Source of the DNA: Chloroflexota bacterium
GTDB taxonomy: Bacteria > Chloroflexota > Dehalococcoidia > GIF9 > UBA5629
Direction of reading: 5' to 3'
Length of the DNA stretch: 52,155 nucleotides
NCBI GenBank assembly: GCA_016865855.1
Contig: VGNX01000007.1
Location: 1 to 52,155 of the forward strand
Made by a program: the position numbers and the translations under genes. Below are positions 16,412-25,620 of this stretch, piece after piece (within the stretch, counting starts at the first letter, position 1; the number at the start of each line of letters is the position of its first letter). Below the pieces are notes generated by a model. It worked only from the letters and a program-made list of their open reading frames with translations. It was not told the origin of the DNA and ran no database searches.

Positions 16412-17518
16412 CTAAGCTTTGAGCACGGCTCGAGCTTTTAAGAAACGAAGCAGTCGCTCCCTTGTTACCATGCCGAGCACCTTATCCTCCTGTAGCACTG
16501 GTATCTGGTCTATATCGTAGTCATCCATCTGCTCGAGCAGGTCTACGGCTGGTTGGTCAAGTTGAGCCGTCTTGAGCCTCTCGGCGGGCGTCATTATGTC
16601 GCTTATGCGAGCCGTCTCCCAGCGCTCTTCTGGCATCTGTATGTCGCCCAGGGTTACGATTCCCTTCAGTTTGCCGTCCTCGATGACTACGAAGCAGTTT
16701 TGCCCCGAGTTGATAATATATTCCCGGACCAGTCCGAAAGTAAGTTGCTGCTTTATGGGGGTGTAGTCCTGGGTCATCATATCATGGGCTGTTATACCGT
16801 GGAGAGCATCGCGTACCAGCGCCCGACGCCGGCCAGTCGTGGCGGCGTCTTCCAGGAACCAGCCGAACACAACCGTGGCTACGCCGGCAAACCAATTACC
16901 GGGGAGGATAACTGCTAAAATACCGGCAGCGATGAGCAGGAAACCTATGACTCGTCCGGTCAAGGTAGCAATTCGTGTTGCCCGGCTGTAATCCCTCATT
17001 GTAAGCTGCAGGATCGCTCGTAGAGCTCTGCCTCCATCTAGAGGAAAAGCTGGAATGAGATTAAACAGGGCTATCATAATGTTGAAAAAGAACAGCCATT
17101 GTATGAATTCGGCAGGCATAAAGGTTGCAGTGCCTGCCAGAGCGTAGGAGAGTGCGTAAAATATGCCAGCTATTACAAGGCTGGAGAAGGGGCCAGTTAT
17201 AGCCATCAGTATCTCGGGAATAGGGCGGGTATCCTGTTCCGTTATCCGTGGCACGCCGCCGAAGACATACAGTGTGACGCTCCTTACTGGCATACCTCTG
17301 TTGATAGCTACGGAGCTTTGGGCTAGCGCACGGGCGCACATGGAGGCAAAGAAGAGCAAGCTGGCGATTATCCCAAGTATTATGTTTTGCCACAGAGGAT
17401 TGATTCCACGAAAGGTAAGGGCCAGGGTTATTATTATCAAGGCTGAAGCGATGAACCAGGTATAGTGCACCCGTACCGGAATCCCGAAAACCTCGCCCAA
17501 CTTTATTCCGCGTGGCAT
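16412..17518 (-). CDS. Site-2 protease family protein with CBS pair, degenerate active site
   Basis: 368-aa membrane protein of the M50 (S2P/SpoIVFB-like) family: six helices in residues 15-220, then two CBS domains (about 245-300 and 306-365, DIMTPAERL start of the second). The third metal ligand motif NLIPAFPLDGGR (Asp161) is intact. The zinc motif HExxH, expected around residues 63-67, reads R63-A64-L-A-Q67 in MCARALAQSS. Each replaced codon is one base away from the canonical one (CGT/CAT, GCG/GAG, CAA/CAC), and the frame is open. So it cannot bind zinc normally and is probably a pseudoprotease. AAGGAG lies before the ATG. Confidence 0.88.
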   Translation of the reverse strand: MPRGIKLGEVFGIPVRVHYTWFIASALIIITLALTFRGINPLWQNIILGIIASLLFFASMCARALAQSSVAINRGMPVRSVTLYVFGGVPRITEQDTRPIPEILMAITGPFSSLVIAGIFYALSYALAGTATFMPAEFIQWLFFFNIMIALFNLIPAFPLDGGRALRAILQLTMRDYSRATRIATLTGRVIGFLLIAAGILAVILPGNWFAGVATVVFGWFLEDAATTGRRRALVRDALHGITAHDMMTQDYTPIKQQLTFGLVREYIINSGQNCFVVIEDGKLKGIVTLGDIQMPEERWETARISDIMTPAERLKTAQLDQPAVDLLEQMDDYDIDQIPVLQEDKVLGMVTRERLLRFLKARAVLKA

Positions 17519-17679
17519 TTTCTCTCCTTAAAATGCATCTTACAGTATAAATGCTGCAGCCAAACGAGGCAAGGTGTAAGGTGGGTTTGACACAGATTGA
17601 TTTACGATGTATAAATGATGAGCCCGACAGATACTCGTTAATCTCCAGTGTATTAACCACAGACGAAGGGAGGAAAAAG

Positions 17680-18984
17680 ATGTGCGATACCATTGTTGCT
17701 CTTGGCTCAGCTACCAAAGATGGCATCGCTCTCTTTGGTAAGAACAGTGACCGAGAACCTGACGAGGTGCAGAACATCAAAATATACTCGCGCCAGCAGC
17801 ATAGGCCGGGTGAAATGGCACAGTGTACCTATCAGGCCATTCCTCAAGTTGCCGAGACAGCCAGAATCATGCTCTGCCAGCCCTTCTGGATGTTCGGCGC
17901 CGAGATGGGCGCCAATGAATATGGCGTGGCCATAGGCAATGAAGCCCTGTTCACCAAGGAGAAACCGGATGCCACCGGATTGACCGGTATGGATTTGTTG
18001 AGGTTGGCTCTGGAGCGGAGCCGAAGCGCCAAGCAGGCTTTGGAGACCATCGTTGAACTCCTGGAGAAATATGGACAGGGTGGTAATTGCGGCTACCGTC
18101 AGAAGTTTCTCTATATGAATAGCTTCTTGATTGCTGACCATCAAGAAGCCTATGTGCTGGAGACGGTTAAATCCTGGTGGGCGTGGAAGCGGGTCAATGA
18201 TTTCTGGAGCATATCGAATATAATCTCTCTGGAGAAGGACTTTGATGCCTGCTCGCCTGGGTTAATCGAGAACGCCGTTAAGAAAGGCTATTGCAAGAGC
18301 GAGGCCGATTTCAACTTCCGGAAGTGCTATTCCGACAGGATAATAACGTGGGGTGCCAAGGGGGCACCGCGTGAGGCACGTTCCCGTGAAATGCTTTTAC
18401 GGAAGAAAGGTGCGCTAACAACCGCAGATTTTATGGCTATTCTCCGTGACCATGGCGGACGTTCTAATTGGACTCCTGGCAAGTCCGGCGGGACTATTTG
18501 TATGCACGCCGCCGATAAGCTGATTCGCCGCAGCCAGTCGGTATGTTCCATCGTGGCGAAGTTAGGAAAGGAGGCGCAATTTTACTATACCACTGGTGCT
18601 GCCAATCCATGTATGAGCCCCTATTATCCGATTTTCTTCACTGACACGATGAATCCTGCCGGGTATTTGGAAGGGGACGCAAGTTATGATGCTAAATCTT
18701 TCTGGTGGGAATGCGAAAAGCTGCATCGCCAGGCATTATGGCACTTTACGGCTGCTGTGAATGCTATCCAGCCCCAGATAAAGCAGTATGAGGAGGACAT
18801 AATTTCTTTAATAGAAGGTGGTCAGGTGCCATTGAACCAGGCGACCATTGACAAATACTTCGCTAAAGGCAGGGCTATGGTCAGAAACTGGGGAACAACT
18901 CTCGATGGATTGGTGCCTACAAAACTTAGCTGGTTCTTCAGCCAGTACTGGCGCAGTTACAACAAGTTGAACGGAATTGAATAA
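17680..18984 (+). CDS. C69-family peptidase / secernin-like Ntn hydrolase
   Basis: 434-aa protein beginning MCDTIVALG: Cys2, exposed by Met removal, is the Ntn nucleophile of C69 dipeptidases and secernins. LFGKNSDREPDE and NEYGVAIGNEALFTKE are family blocks. The start at 17680 is fixed by Cys2 and by GGGAGG just upstream; an in-frame extension to 17551 would bury the nucleophile. No signal peptide, so cytoplasmic. It should hydrolyse amide bonds in small peptides; specificity unknown. Confidence 0.88.
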   Translation: MCDTIVALGSATKDGIALFGKNSDREPDEVQNIKIYSRQQHRPGEMAQCTYQAIPQVAETARIMLCQPFWMFGAEMGANEYGVAIGNEALFTKEKPDATGLTGMDLLRLALERSRSAKQALETIVELLEKYGQGGNCGYRQKFLYMNSFLIADHQEAYVLETVKSWWAWKRVNDFWSISNIISLEKDFDACSPGLIENAVKKGYCKSEADFNFRKCYSDRIITWGAKGAPREARSREMLLRKKGALTTADFMAILRDHGGRSNWTPGKSGGTICMHAADKLIRRSQSVCSIVAKLGKEAQFYYTTGAANPCMSPYYPIFFTDTMNPAGYLEGDASYDAKSFWWECEKLHRQALWHFTAAVNAIQPQIKQYEEDIISLIEGGQVPLNQATIDKYFAKGRAMVRNWGTTLDGLVPTKLSWFFSQYWRSYNKLNGIE

Positions 18985-19056
18985 ACCTTCTTCTTATGTC
19001 ATGGCGAGGCACGGAGTGCCGTGGCAATCTTGTTTCTTTGCTAATGCTGAAAGCAA

Positions 19057-19706
19057 ATGGAAATCATTAGGGAAATCATCAATGAAGAGGATTTGAAGAA
19101 CAGCGTAAGAGTTATAAGAGACTCTTTCAGTACGGTGGCAGTGGAATTTGGATTGACTCAGGGCAATTGCCCTACCCATCCTTCGTTTACCACTATTCAA
19201 GCTGTCCGAAAATGTAGTCCCGACCCTTTAGGGTCGGGCTCCCGAGGCTAAAGCCTCGGGGCTACATGTTAAATGTGTATCATCAATGAGCTATAATTAT
19301 TCCCACGAAGTGGGAGAGACAGATTGCCAGTCAGAGTTTTTGGACAGCCTCTATTGATAAACTCTGTGAGCTGAAGAAGAAAGGGACAAAGTTCCTTGGA
19401 CTTTTTCAGGGCGGTCAGCAGATCGGATTTGTAGCAATAGAACAGGCAGATAATGCGCTTTACTACATGGATAAACTGGCTGTGCTTCCGGAATATAGGC
19501 ACAAAGGTTATGGAAGGAGGCTTGTGGAATTCGTTTTGGACGATGTTAAAAGACGCAAAGGTGAAAGAGTCGCCCTGGGGATAATAAACGAGAGCACGGT
19601 CTTGAAGAACTGGTACATAGAAAACGGTTTTGCGGAGACAGGGACGAAGAAATTTGAACATCTGTCTTTCACCGTATGCTTCATGGAAAAGAGCCTATTG
19701 CCCTAG
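19057..19706 (+). pseudogene. GNAT acetyltransferase split by R1 element
   Basis: Codons 1-47 run from 19057 to 19197, then a 153-bp R1 element follows, then the frame resumes at 19356. Removing the element and one copy of the CTATT target duplication (158 bp, not a multiple of three) joins HPSFTTI to DKLCELKKKG in frame, giving an intact 163-aa GNAT protein with the acetyl-CoA motif VLPEYRHKGYGRRL. As it stands, the frame reads into R1 and stops. The 3' end overlaps the convergent glycerate kinase gene by 12 bp. Confidence 0.85.
19198..19350 (+). mobile_element. R1 MITE-like element inserted in GNAT gene
   Basis: Ends AAGCTGTCCGAAAA and TTTTTGGACAGCCT are terminal inverted repeats. CTATT directly flanks both sides (19193-19197 and 19351-19355), a 5-bp target duplication. 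The interior holds the R2 core and a TCCCAC-GAA-GTGGGA hairpin but no gene, as in a nonautonomous element moved by a transposase encoded elsewhere. Confidence 0.88.
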
Positions 19707-21041
19707 CAAATACAGTATCACGTCGCTGACGTTGGTTCCAGTGTTGCCGGTTATGATGAGTGCCTCGCCGATTTTCTTAAATAGCGTGTTGCTATCAAAC
19801 CTGTCAATGTATGCCTTCACATCTATGCCACGGGAAGTAGCTCTGAGCAGGGCGTTGTTATCCACTATGGCTCCGGCCACATCGGGCAAGTAATCCGAGC
19901 CGTCTGTACCCACGCTGGCAACTACCCAGTACCCTTGATATGACTTCATTGCCATCATCGATATTGCAGCATAATGCTGATTTCTGCCACCCTTGCCGGC
20001 ATTCTCCGATAATTTCGGCGTTGTCTCACCGCCAATCATAATGGCATCATAGCCTTGATATTTGCCCTCTAGGATTTCCCTGGCTCTCATATAGGCTGCC
20101 TCGGCGGTGTCACCTTTTTGCTCAGCTGTGACAATAAGAGGAGTAAATCCCAGTTCTTCAGCCTTCTTTGCCATGGCCTTCAGAGCCAGCCGGTTATTGC
20201 CGATTATGTGGTTGTGGCAGTTGGTCAAGCTCTTTGGTGTTTCTGCAACCTCGCCACGGCAGCCCCTTTTTAAGTATGAGAGAACGCTTTCTGGAACACT
20301 GGCCGCCAAATCGTATTTTTCAAGGACAGCGTAGGCCTCCTGGAAGGTTGAAAAGTCCGGGCATGTTGGCCCGGAGGCGATGACGTCAAGGTCATCTCCT
20401 ATCACGTCGGATATTATCAGTGAAACTACTCTTACCGGCGAATAGAACTCTCCCAACCGGCCTCCCTTTATTCTGGACAGGTGCTTTCTCACCGCATTGA
20501 TCTCGTGAATTTCGGCACCGCATTCTAATAGCAATTCAGTAGTTCTCTGTTTGTCTTCAAGGCTTACACCATCGACAGGACAGGGCATTAAGGCTGAACC
20601 GCCACCGGAGAGCAAACAGACAACCAGGTCATTCTCATTTATGGAGTGTTTTTCTTTTAAGGCCAGCATCTGCTTCACGCCGTTAAAGCCCCTTTTGTCC
20701 GGGAGCGGGTGACCGGCTTTTATTACTTTTATCCTCTTTGTTCTATAACCTCCCCCCTTACAATTGACGATGCCAGTGAAGATATTCTTTGCGTCTATTG
20801 TGTCTTCCAGCGCTTCTGCCATCAGTCCTGATGCTTTGCCACCGCCGATAACGAAAATTCTACTCTTGGCGGTACTATACGTGGTGTCTTTCACCTTCAG
20901 GGACTTGCTTACCGCGTCATAGCTTACAGCTGATTTCATGATAGCTCTAGGGAGAACACGCTCTATGCCTGCCTCGATGATTTTCAGAGGCTGGCGTCTT
21001 AATTTGGTTGTGGCAAGCTCATCCCAGTTCTTTATAATCAC
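19695..21041 (-). CDS. Glycerate 2-kinase (GckA/MOFRL family)
   Basis: 448-aa class I glycerate kinase. N-terminal half: VIGGGKASGLMAEALE and LLSGGGSALMPCP form the phosphate and substrate region. C-terminal MOFRL half: GGETTPKL, GKGGRNQ and SVGTDGSD, followed by GNTGTNVSD. It phosphorylates D-glycerate to 2-phosphoglycerate, feeding glycolysis. I chose the GTG at 21041, preceded by GGAG six bases away, because the first 59 codons of the longer frame derive from repeat sequence. Confidence 0.9.
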   Translation of the reverse strand: MIIKNWDELATTKLRRQPLKIIEAGIERVLPRAIMKSAVSYDAVSKSLKVKDTTYSTAKSRIFVIGGGKASGLMAEALEDTIDAKNIFTGIVNCKGGGYRTKRIKVIKAGHPLPDKRGFNGVKQMLALKEKHSINENDLVVCLLSGGGSALMPCPVDGVSLEDKQRTTELLLECGAEIHEINAVRKHLSRIKGGRLGEFYSPVRVVSLIISDVIGDDLDVIASGPTCPDFSTFQEAYAVLEKYDLAASVPESVLSYLKRGCRGEVAETPKSLTNCHNHIIGNNRLALKAMAKKAEELGFTPLIVTAEQKGDTAEAAYMRAREILEGKYQGYDAIMIGGETTPKLSENAGKGGRNQHYAAISMMAMKSYQGYWVVASVGTDGSDYLPDVAGAIVDNNALLRATSRGIDVKAYIDRFDSNTLFKKIGEALIITGNTGTNVSDVILYLLGQ

Positions 21042-21580
21042 TTCAATCTCCAGAGCACAAAAGCAGATAGGCCTTTTCCTGAGCCTTAAGTATACTAGAC
21101 CCGATGGTCCAACTCTACATTCGTGTGAACAATCCCTATACGGACAGACCTTCAAAGCTTGTCCTGAGCTAAGCGAAGGATTTATCCGCTTTCGTACTGG
21201 GCGAAATGTAAAAGTCAAACATTAAAATGCAAAATGACAAGGCAAAAGTCAAAAGTAGGGACACACCTTCAGACCTGTTCGCTTCTAAAGAATAGAAATA
21301 ATTTTTGCATTTTCATCTGTCATTTTAACTTTTGATTTTTGATGTACTTATAGTGGGGACAGACCTTCAGGCCTGCCCGAAGTCTCTGTCATTCTGAGCG
21401 TAGCGAAGAATCTCATGCAGCTCAGGGTAAACTCCGCGAGGCGATCTCGTCCCATTCCCCCACCACCGAGATTGCCACGGCTGTTCCCTCGTTTCACTCG
21501 GGACGCCTCGCAATGACGGCGGGGGACGTGGTATTGCTTTGTCGCTATGCTCCTCGCAATGACACTTAAATTACAAAGAG
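21042..21580. repeat. Gene-free stretch with hairpin and R3 repeats
   Basis: Contains two GGGACA-GACCTTCAGGCC-type hairpins (around 21255 and 21356), an inverted R3 pair with ends TCATTCTGAG (21389) and CCTCGCAATGACGG (21506), and a last half unit CTCCTCGCAATGACA ending near 21564. I see no gene here. Confidence 0.6.
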
Positions 21581-22027
21581 TCAGACTTTCAGTTCATCCC
21601 CGCCGTGCTCCTTCTTGCCCCTGAAGTACTGGCTCCAGAGCTGCGGCGCCATCTGCAGCCATTTCTCCAGCCCAAGCTTTTGCAACAGCACAAGGTTGTA
21701 AACCTTGGTGTTGTGAGGCAGTATTTGGGCTTTGTCGGCACAGGGTGCCAGCTTGAGACAGGGGAAATTCGCGCACTCGTAGCAGAATTGCAGGCCTTTC
21801 TGCTCCACGCAGCAAGTGTATGTGGGGCACGCAGGTTCTCCCATCAGCTTTATGTGGCCCTCCTCCACCCTACAACCGCGGCAGCTGACTCGCTCGACGG
21901 GAATATCCCTTGCCTGGGCAATTCTCTCGGCGAGGGTGCGGTCTCCGCTGGCCCTGAACACGGGACAGGCACCGCAGTATAGCCCACAGACGGCAACAAG
22001 TTCGGCTTCGGCTGGTTGAGTCGACAT
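21581..22027 (-). CDS. DUF3795-like cysteine-rich protein
   Basis: 148-aa protein with many paired cysteines: CGLYCGACPVF (residues 14-24), SCRGC, CPTYTCC and CYECANFPC. The arrangement fits the DUF3795 family, thought to bind zinc or an Fe-S cluster; function unknown. GGGAGG lies before the ATG at 22027. Monocistronic, diverging from the small membrane protein gene. Confidence 0.75.
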   Translation of the reverse strand: MSTQPAEAELVAVCGLYCGACPVFRASGDRTLAERIAQARDIPVERVSCRGCRVEEGHIKLMGEPACPTYTCCVEQKGLQFCYECANFPCLKLAPCADKAQILPHNTKVYNLVLLQKLGLEKWLQMAPQLWSQYFRGKKEHGGDELKV

Positions 22028-22135
22028 TTCTGCACCTCCCAAAATCTAAGGTAGTCGGACGCTTAAATCCTAACACGATGAAGCCAGCAATCTCAAGCCA
22101 TTTGTGAATTATTTTCAAGAAGTGGCTTATTCTTA

Positions 22136-22164
22136 TTGACCGGCCAAATCGGTGGTGTTAGAAT
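22136..22164 (+). promoter_or_regulatory. Sigma70-type promoter
   Basis: TTGACC, a 17-bp spacer, then TAGAAT. It lies about 195 bp upstream of the small membrane protein gene, with an R3 unit in the leader. The rest of this 331-bp gap holds no gene. Confidence 0.45.
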
Positions 22165-22215
22165 TTGAAACCGGAGCGGAACCTGACTTGGGGAAAAGCG
22201 CTGCATCTGGGGTCT

Positions 22216-22271
22216 TTGTCACCTTGGACGAAGTGAAGGGTCTAGATTCTTCGCTTCGCTCAGAATGACAG
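22216..22271. repeat. R3 REP-like repeat
   Basis: GTCACCTTGGACGAAGTGAAGG (partly decayed) pairs with TTCGCTTCGCTCAGAATGACA. It lies inside the leader of the gene at 22359. Confidence 0.65.
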
Positions 22272-22358
22272 GAGGTGGCTCGGAATAGCATAAGGGCATT
22301 TGCCAACAATTGGTCGCTATACGGAAGTTAAATAAACTAGAAGAAAGGGGGGAAACGC

Positions 22359-22667
22359 ATGTGGTATTTTTATCTAGCTTATTTCATTGCCGGCCTGTTC
22401 TTGGCCAATGGCGTACCCCACTTCGTTAACGGGATTTCAGGGATGAAATTTCGAAGTCCGTTTGCTTCACCTCCTGCTGTCGGCGAGTCGTCGGCGGTGG
22501 TGAATGTCATCTGGGGGATGGTCAACTTTATTATCGGCTATCTGCTCATCTCAGGGGTAGGGCGTTTCTGCCTTGGCTTCAGCCTTGACGTTCTTATGGT
22601 TTTCCTGGGTGCTCTTATTGCCGCGCTCGGTTTAGCTTGGTCCTTCAGCCGCGTGCGCAAGAGTTGA
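22359..22667 (+). CDS. Small membrane protein, unknown
   Basis: 102-aa protein with three hydrophobic helices (residues 3-18, 45-66, 72-95). The motif NGVPHFVNGISG after helix 1 is characteristic of a widespread uncharacterised family. GAAAGGGGGG precedes the ATG. Function is unknown. Confidence 0.75.
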   Translation: MWYFYLAYFIAGLFLANGVPHFVNGISGMKFRSPFASPPAVGESSAVVNVIWGMVNFIIGYLLISGVGRFCLGFSLDVLMVFLGALIAALGLAWSFSRVRKS

Positions 22668-22686
22668 TCTCTGGGGGTTGATTACT

Positions 22687-22750
22687 AATGTAGCCGCGAG
22701 GCTTTAGCCTCGCTGCAAAAAGGCGACCCTAAAGGGTCGCAACTACATTT
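22687..22750. repeat. R2 three-way-junction repeat
   Basis: AATGTAG...CTACATT arms around GCGAGGC-TTTA-GCCTCGC and GCGACCC-TAAA-GGGTCGC. Confidence 0.85.
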
Positions 22751-22799
22751 CGCCGCTCAATACGGCAGGCGATGGAAAGAAAGGAGTGCGCTGGGCAGT

Positions 22800-23441
22800 A
22801 TGACAGATGTGGCATTGGACAGTAATGTCAGAATAACCAGGCTGGAGCTTGGCCCTTTCGGCACCAATGCCTACATAGTAGTGTGCCAGGCCACCGGAGA
22901 TAGCATAGTGGTGGATGCACCGGGTGAAGCTGATAAGGTTTTGAGCCAACTGGCTGGCACCAAGCCAAAGTACATCGTGATAACCCATACCCATATTGAC
23001 CACATTGGAGCGCTTGAAGAGTTGAGAGCCAAGCTGAAAATACCGGTGGCAGTTCATCCGAAGGATGCTGCCAGGCTGCCGTCTCGTCCAGATATCGAGC
23101 TTAATGACGGCGATATCGTAGAAGTGGGGAAGCTCAAGCTCAAAGTATTACACACGCCGGGGCATACCCCGGGGAGCCTGTGCCTTTTGGTGGGCAAGTA
23201 TTTAATAGCAGGGGATACCATCTTCCCGGGCGGCCCGGGGAAGACTGGAAGACCTGCTGACTTGAAGCAGATAGTGAAGTCTATAGAAACCAAGCTCTTC
23301 GTCTTACCTGATGATACCGAGGTATATCCTGGCCATGGTGACGCCACAGTATTAGGTAAGGAAAAGAAGGAATTTGCTGCCTTCGCTTCGAAGCCTCACG
23401 ACTCTAACCTGTGTGGAGATGTTCTCTGGCTGTCCTCATAA
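22800..23441 (+). CDS. Metallo-beta-lactamase-fold hydrolase
   Basis: 213-aa MBL-fold enzyme of the glyoxalase II-like group. Metal ligands: THTHIDHIG gives His63, His65, Asp67 and His68; HTPGHTPGS, AGDTIF and PGHGDATVLG supply the remaining His and Asp ligands. It should bind two metal ions and hydrolyse a thioester, such as S-lactoyl-type conjugates, or related esters. The start is ATG at 22800 with AAAGGAG 14 bp upstream, slightly far. Confidence 0.88.
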   Translation: MTDVALDSNVRITRLELGPFGTNAYIVVCQATGDSIVVDAPGEADKVLSQLAGTKPKYIVITHTHIDHIGALEELRAKLKIPVAVHPKDAARLPSRPDIELNDGDIVEVGKLKLKVLHTPGHTPGSLCLLVGKYLIAGDTIFPGGPGKTGRPADLKQIVKSIETKLFVLPDDTEVYPGHGDATVLGKEKKEFAAFASKPHDSNLCGDVLWLSS

Positions 23442-23448
23442 TTACCCC

Positions 23449-23600
23449 AGGTTGTCCGAAAATGTAGCCCCGACCCTTTAGGGTCGGGTTCCCGAGGCTA
23501 AAGCCTCGGGGCTACATGTTTAATGTGTATCACCAATGTAGCTATAACTTTTCCCACAAAGTGGAGAGAAAAATTGTCGCTTAGAGTTTTCTGACAGCCT
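23449..23600 (+). mobile_element. R1 MITE-like element, complete copy
   Basis: Ends AGGTTGTCCGAAAA and TTTTCTGACAGCCT. The internal order (R2 core, then a TGTGTATCACCAATG segment, then a CCAC/GTGG hairpin) is the same as in the copy at 19198. No clear target duplication is visible. Confidence 0.85.
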
Positions 23601-23680
23601 CGGGGCCCCAAATTGGTTGGCAGCTTTCCAGGGTCTCCGTGAAAAAGAGCGAAGCGAATTTGTCATGGGGTACTGGTGGA

Positions 23681-24373
23681 CTACCACCATATCTCGACAC
23701 GGTGAAAAGCCTCTGCCAGCGCGAAACCCCTTCCTTCAGCAAACTTCTCGTATCTTTGTCTGAGCAGGTCGTCCCATTCGCGAGGAAAATGACCAACCTG
23801 GCTGTGGTGACAGTGCAAGGCTGCCATCTTTATCTCAAAAGTATCAGTAATATCGCTGAAGTAATTCGGTTCTTCAGCGCCCCAGAGAAGGACCTCCTTA
23901 ACCTTGTGAGGCTCAAGCCCTTGTTCAATCAGGTCAAGATAGGCCCAGCGGTCACGGGAATAAGGGAAGACAGCATCCAGTACGACCTGGCCGGTGATGC
24001 GGTGGTCGCGGTGCCAGATGTAACGTCGGTAGGGGTCGCTGGTAGCTACGATTTCTGGCCGATGAGTCCTGATTAAGCGGACAATCTCCTTGCGAAACTC
24101 CGGTGTGTCCTCCAGCGTTTGGTCTTCATGTCGCAGGAAGATGACCTCGTTTACCCCGAGTAATTTGGCGGCGGCTAGCTGCTCCTGCTCACGAATCTCA
24201 GCTAATTTCTCAGGCTTCGTCTCAGGGTCATTGCTACCTTTGTTGCCATTGGTGCATACCACATATATGACCTCTTTGTCCTCACGTGTCCATTTGGCCA
24301 CAGTGCCGGCGATACCATATTCGGCATCGTCAGCGTGAGGTGTAATCACCATTGCATAAAAATTCTTTGTCAT
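23681..24373 (-). CDS. PIG-L/LmbE-family deacetylase
   Basis: 230-aa protein with the zinc motif PHADDAEYG (residues 12-20) and the downstream ligand HRDH in RYIWHRDHR (about 120). The family removes N-acetyl groups from glycans or from small thiols such as bacillithiol and mycothiol precursors. FLRHEDQTLEDT is a conserved loop. A two-domain GNAT similar to mycothiol synthase lies divergently 187 bp away, making a thiol or aminosugar pathway possible, though not shown. Confidence 0.88.
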   Translation of the reverse strand: MTKNFYAMVITPHADDAEYGIAGTVAKWTREDKEVIYVVCTNGNKGSNDPETKPEKLAEIREQEQLAAAKLLGVNEVIFLRHEDQTLEDTPEFRKEIVRLIRTHRPEIVATSDPYRRYIWHRDHRITGQVVLDAVFPYSRDRWAYLDLIEQGLEPHKVKEVLLWGAEEPNYFSDITDTFEIKMAALHCHHSQVGHFPREWDDLLRQRYEKFAEGRGFALAEAFHRVEIWW

Positions 24374-24468
24374 GTTTCAAGCCCCCATGGCAAAGGTGCT
24401 TGCATGAAATTGTATGATACTACCTGCCTTGATACAATTGCAATCTGGAGATGCAGACATTGTTTGCT

Positions 24469-24556
24469 AATGTAGTTGCGAGGCTTTAGCCTCGCTAGCG
24501 AAGGCGACCCTAAAGGGTCGCAGCTACATTGGAAATAGATTGTTAATAAACATTCA
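24469..24556. repeat. R2 repeat with 3' extension
   Basis: AATGTAG...CTACATT arms (24469-24530) around the two usual stems. The following GGAAATAGATTGTTAATAAA up to the ATG is nearly the same as the sequence after the R2 copy at 36154, so these two share a longer repeat. Confidence 0.8.
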
Positions 24557-24559
24557 AAG

Positions 24560-25459
24560 ATGCACGGCAAGTTGACGGTCAGGAATTGCCATCCGCAGGA
24601 ACCGCGGGATGCTGCCGCATATGAGCGGCTCAAAGAAGGGGCGGTTTTTGCCCACCTGTTGAGCCGGCCTGGTTATCGGGTAAACGAAAATCTTTTCTTT
24701 GCTGAAGCGGATGGAGTAATCGTCGGCTACGTAAATGTCTTGCCGGAGCGTGGTATCGGGCGTGTAATCCTCGAGTACGGGGCCAGCTCCTCAGACAGGC
24801 TGGAGACCGTACTCGGGGAGCTTTTAAAATGCGCTCTGAAAAGGGCAAAGGAATTAGGAGCAAGAGTCGCTCACCTGAGCATTCCTTCGGCTGAGGCAGC
24901 GCAGGCAGAAGCTCTATCAAATCTGGAATTTAAGGCAGTCCGTCGCTTCTATGAACTAGGCTTGGATGTTTCCAGTGTAAATCTCGAGGCTGTTGACCAG
25001 CGAGACCTGGTATATCGTTATCTTAAGGCCGGTGAAGATGACTTGCTTGCCCGGATTGAAAATCGCTGCTTTTCGGGCACCTGGGGTTTCAATCCAAATA
25101 CTGCTGAATACATAGGCTGGGAACTAAGCACCAGAGGTGACTGCCCGGATGATGTGATTTTAGCTTTAAGCGAAGGTAAGCCAATCGGCTATTGCTGGAC
25201 TGAGGCACAATGCGGTCGTGATTCATCTACAGGCAGGAGCAAGGGGCGTATTTACATGCTGGGCGTTGACCCTAGCTACAGGGAAAAAGGTATAGGCAGA
25301 GGGCTGCTCGAGGCCGGTTTATTGCACCTAAAAAACAAAGGGCGGGAAATCATTGACATAACCGTAGACAGCCAGAATGTTGCCGCCGTCACATTATACC
25401 GCTCTCTCGGTTTTCAGCCCTACGGCGAGACCGTATGGTATGAGAAAGCCGTACATTAG
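24560..25459 (+). CDS. Two-domain GNAT N-acetyltransferase
   Basis: 299-aa protein with two GNAT folds. The N-terminal domain (about 10-145) lacks a good acetyl-CoA loop. The C-terminal domain (about 155-299) has VDPSYREKGIGRGLLEAG, the pyrophosphate-binding motif, then DSQNVAAVTLYRSLGF. The layout is like MshD mycothiol synthase. There is no ribosome binding site; the leader is the R2 extension. The acceptor substrate is unknown. Confidence 0.85.
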   Translation: MHGKLTVRNCHPQEPRDAAAYERLKEGAVFAHLLSRPGYRVNENLFFAEADGVIVGYVNVLPERGIGRVILEYGASSSDRLETVLGELLKCALKRAKELGARVAHLSIPSAEAAQAEALSNLEFKAVRRFYELGLDVSSVNLEAVDQRDLVYRYLKAGEDDLLARIENRCFSGTWGFNPNTAEYIGWELSTRGDCPDDVILALSEGKPIGYCWTEAQCGRDSSTGRSKGRIYMLGVDPSYREKGIGRGLLEAGLLHLKNKGREIIDITVDSQNVAAVTLYRSLGFQPYGETVWYEKAVH

Positions 25460-25620
25460 TCTATTTTGCTACCTCAGAAGTAACAAAAGGGCGCTTTGTT
25501 CAACGTTCGCACATTGATGGTGCCGACCTCTCCTGTCATCATTTGTCGAATAGGTTACACTCACTACTTGACAAGACTCGATCACCGCTGTACTTTATGT
25601 GTATGAGGGCGAGGGAAAAG

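Noticed and set aside
17290-17360. Frameshift pair explaining the lost HExxH in the site-2 protease homologue
   Set aside because: Neither alternative frame restores HELGH or a similar motif, and flanking residues align in the actual frame with three point-like changes.
23443-23620. Target duplication for the R1 copy at 23449
   Set aside because: Flanks CCCC and CGGGGCCCC are low complexity and do not give a clear direct repeat at the element ends.
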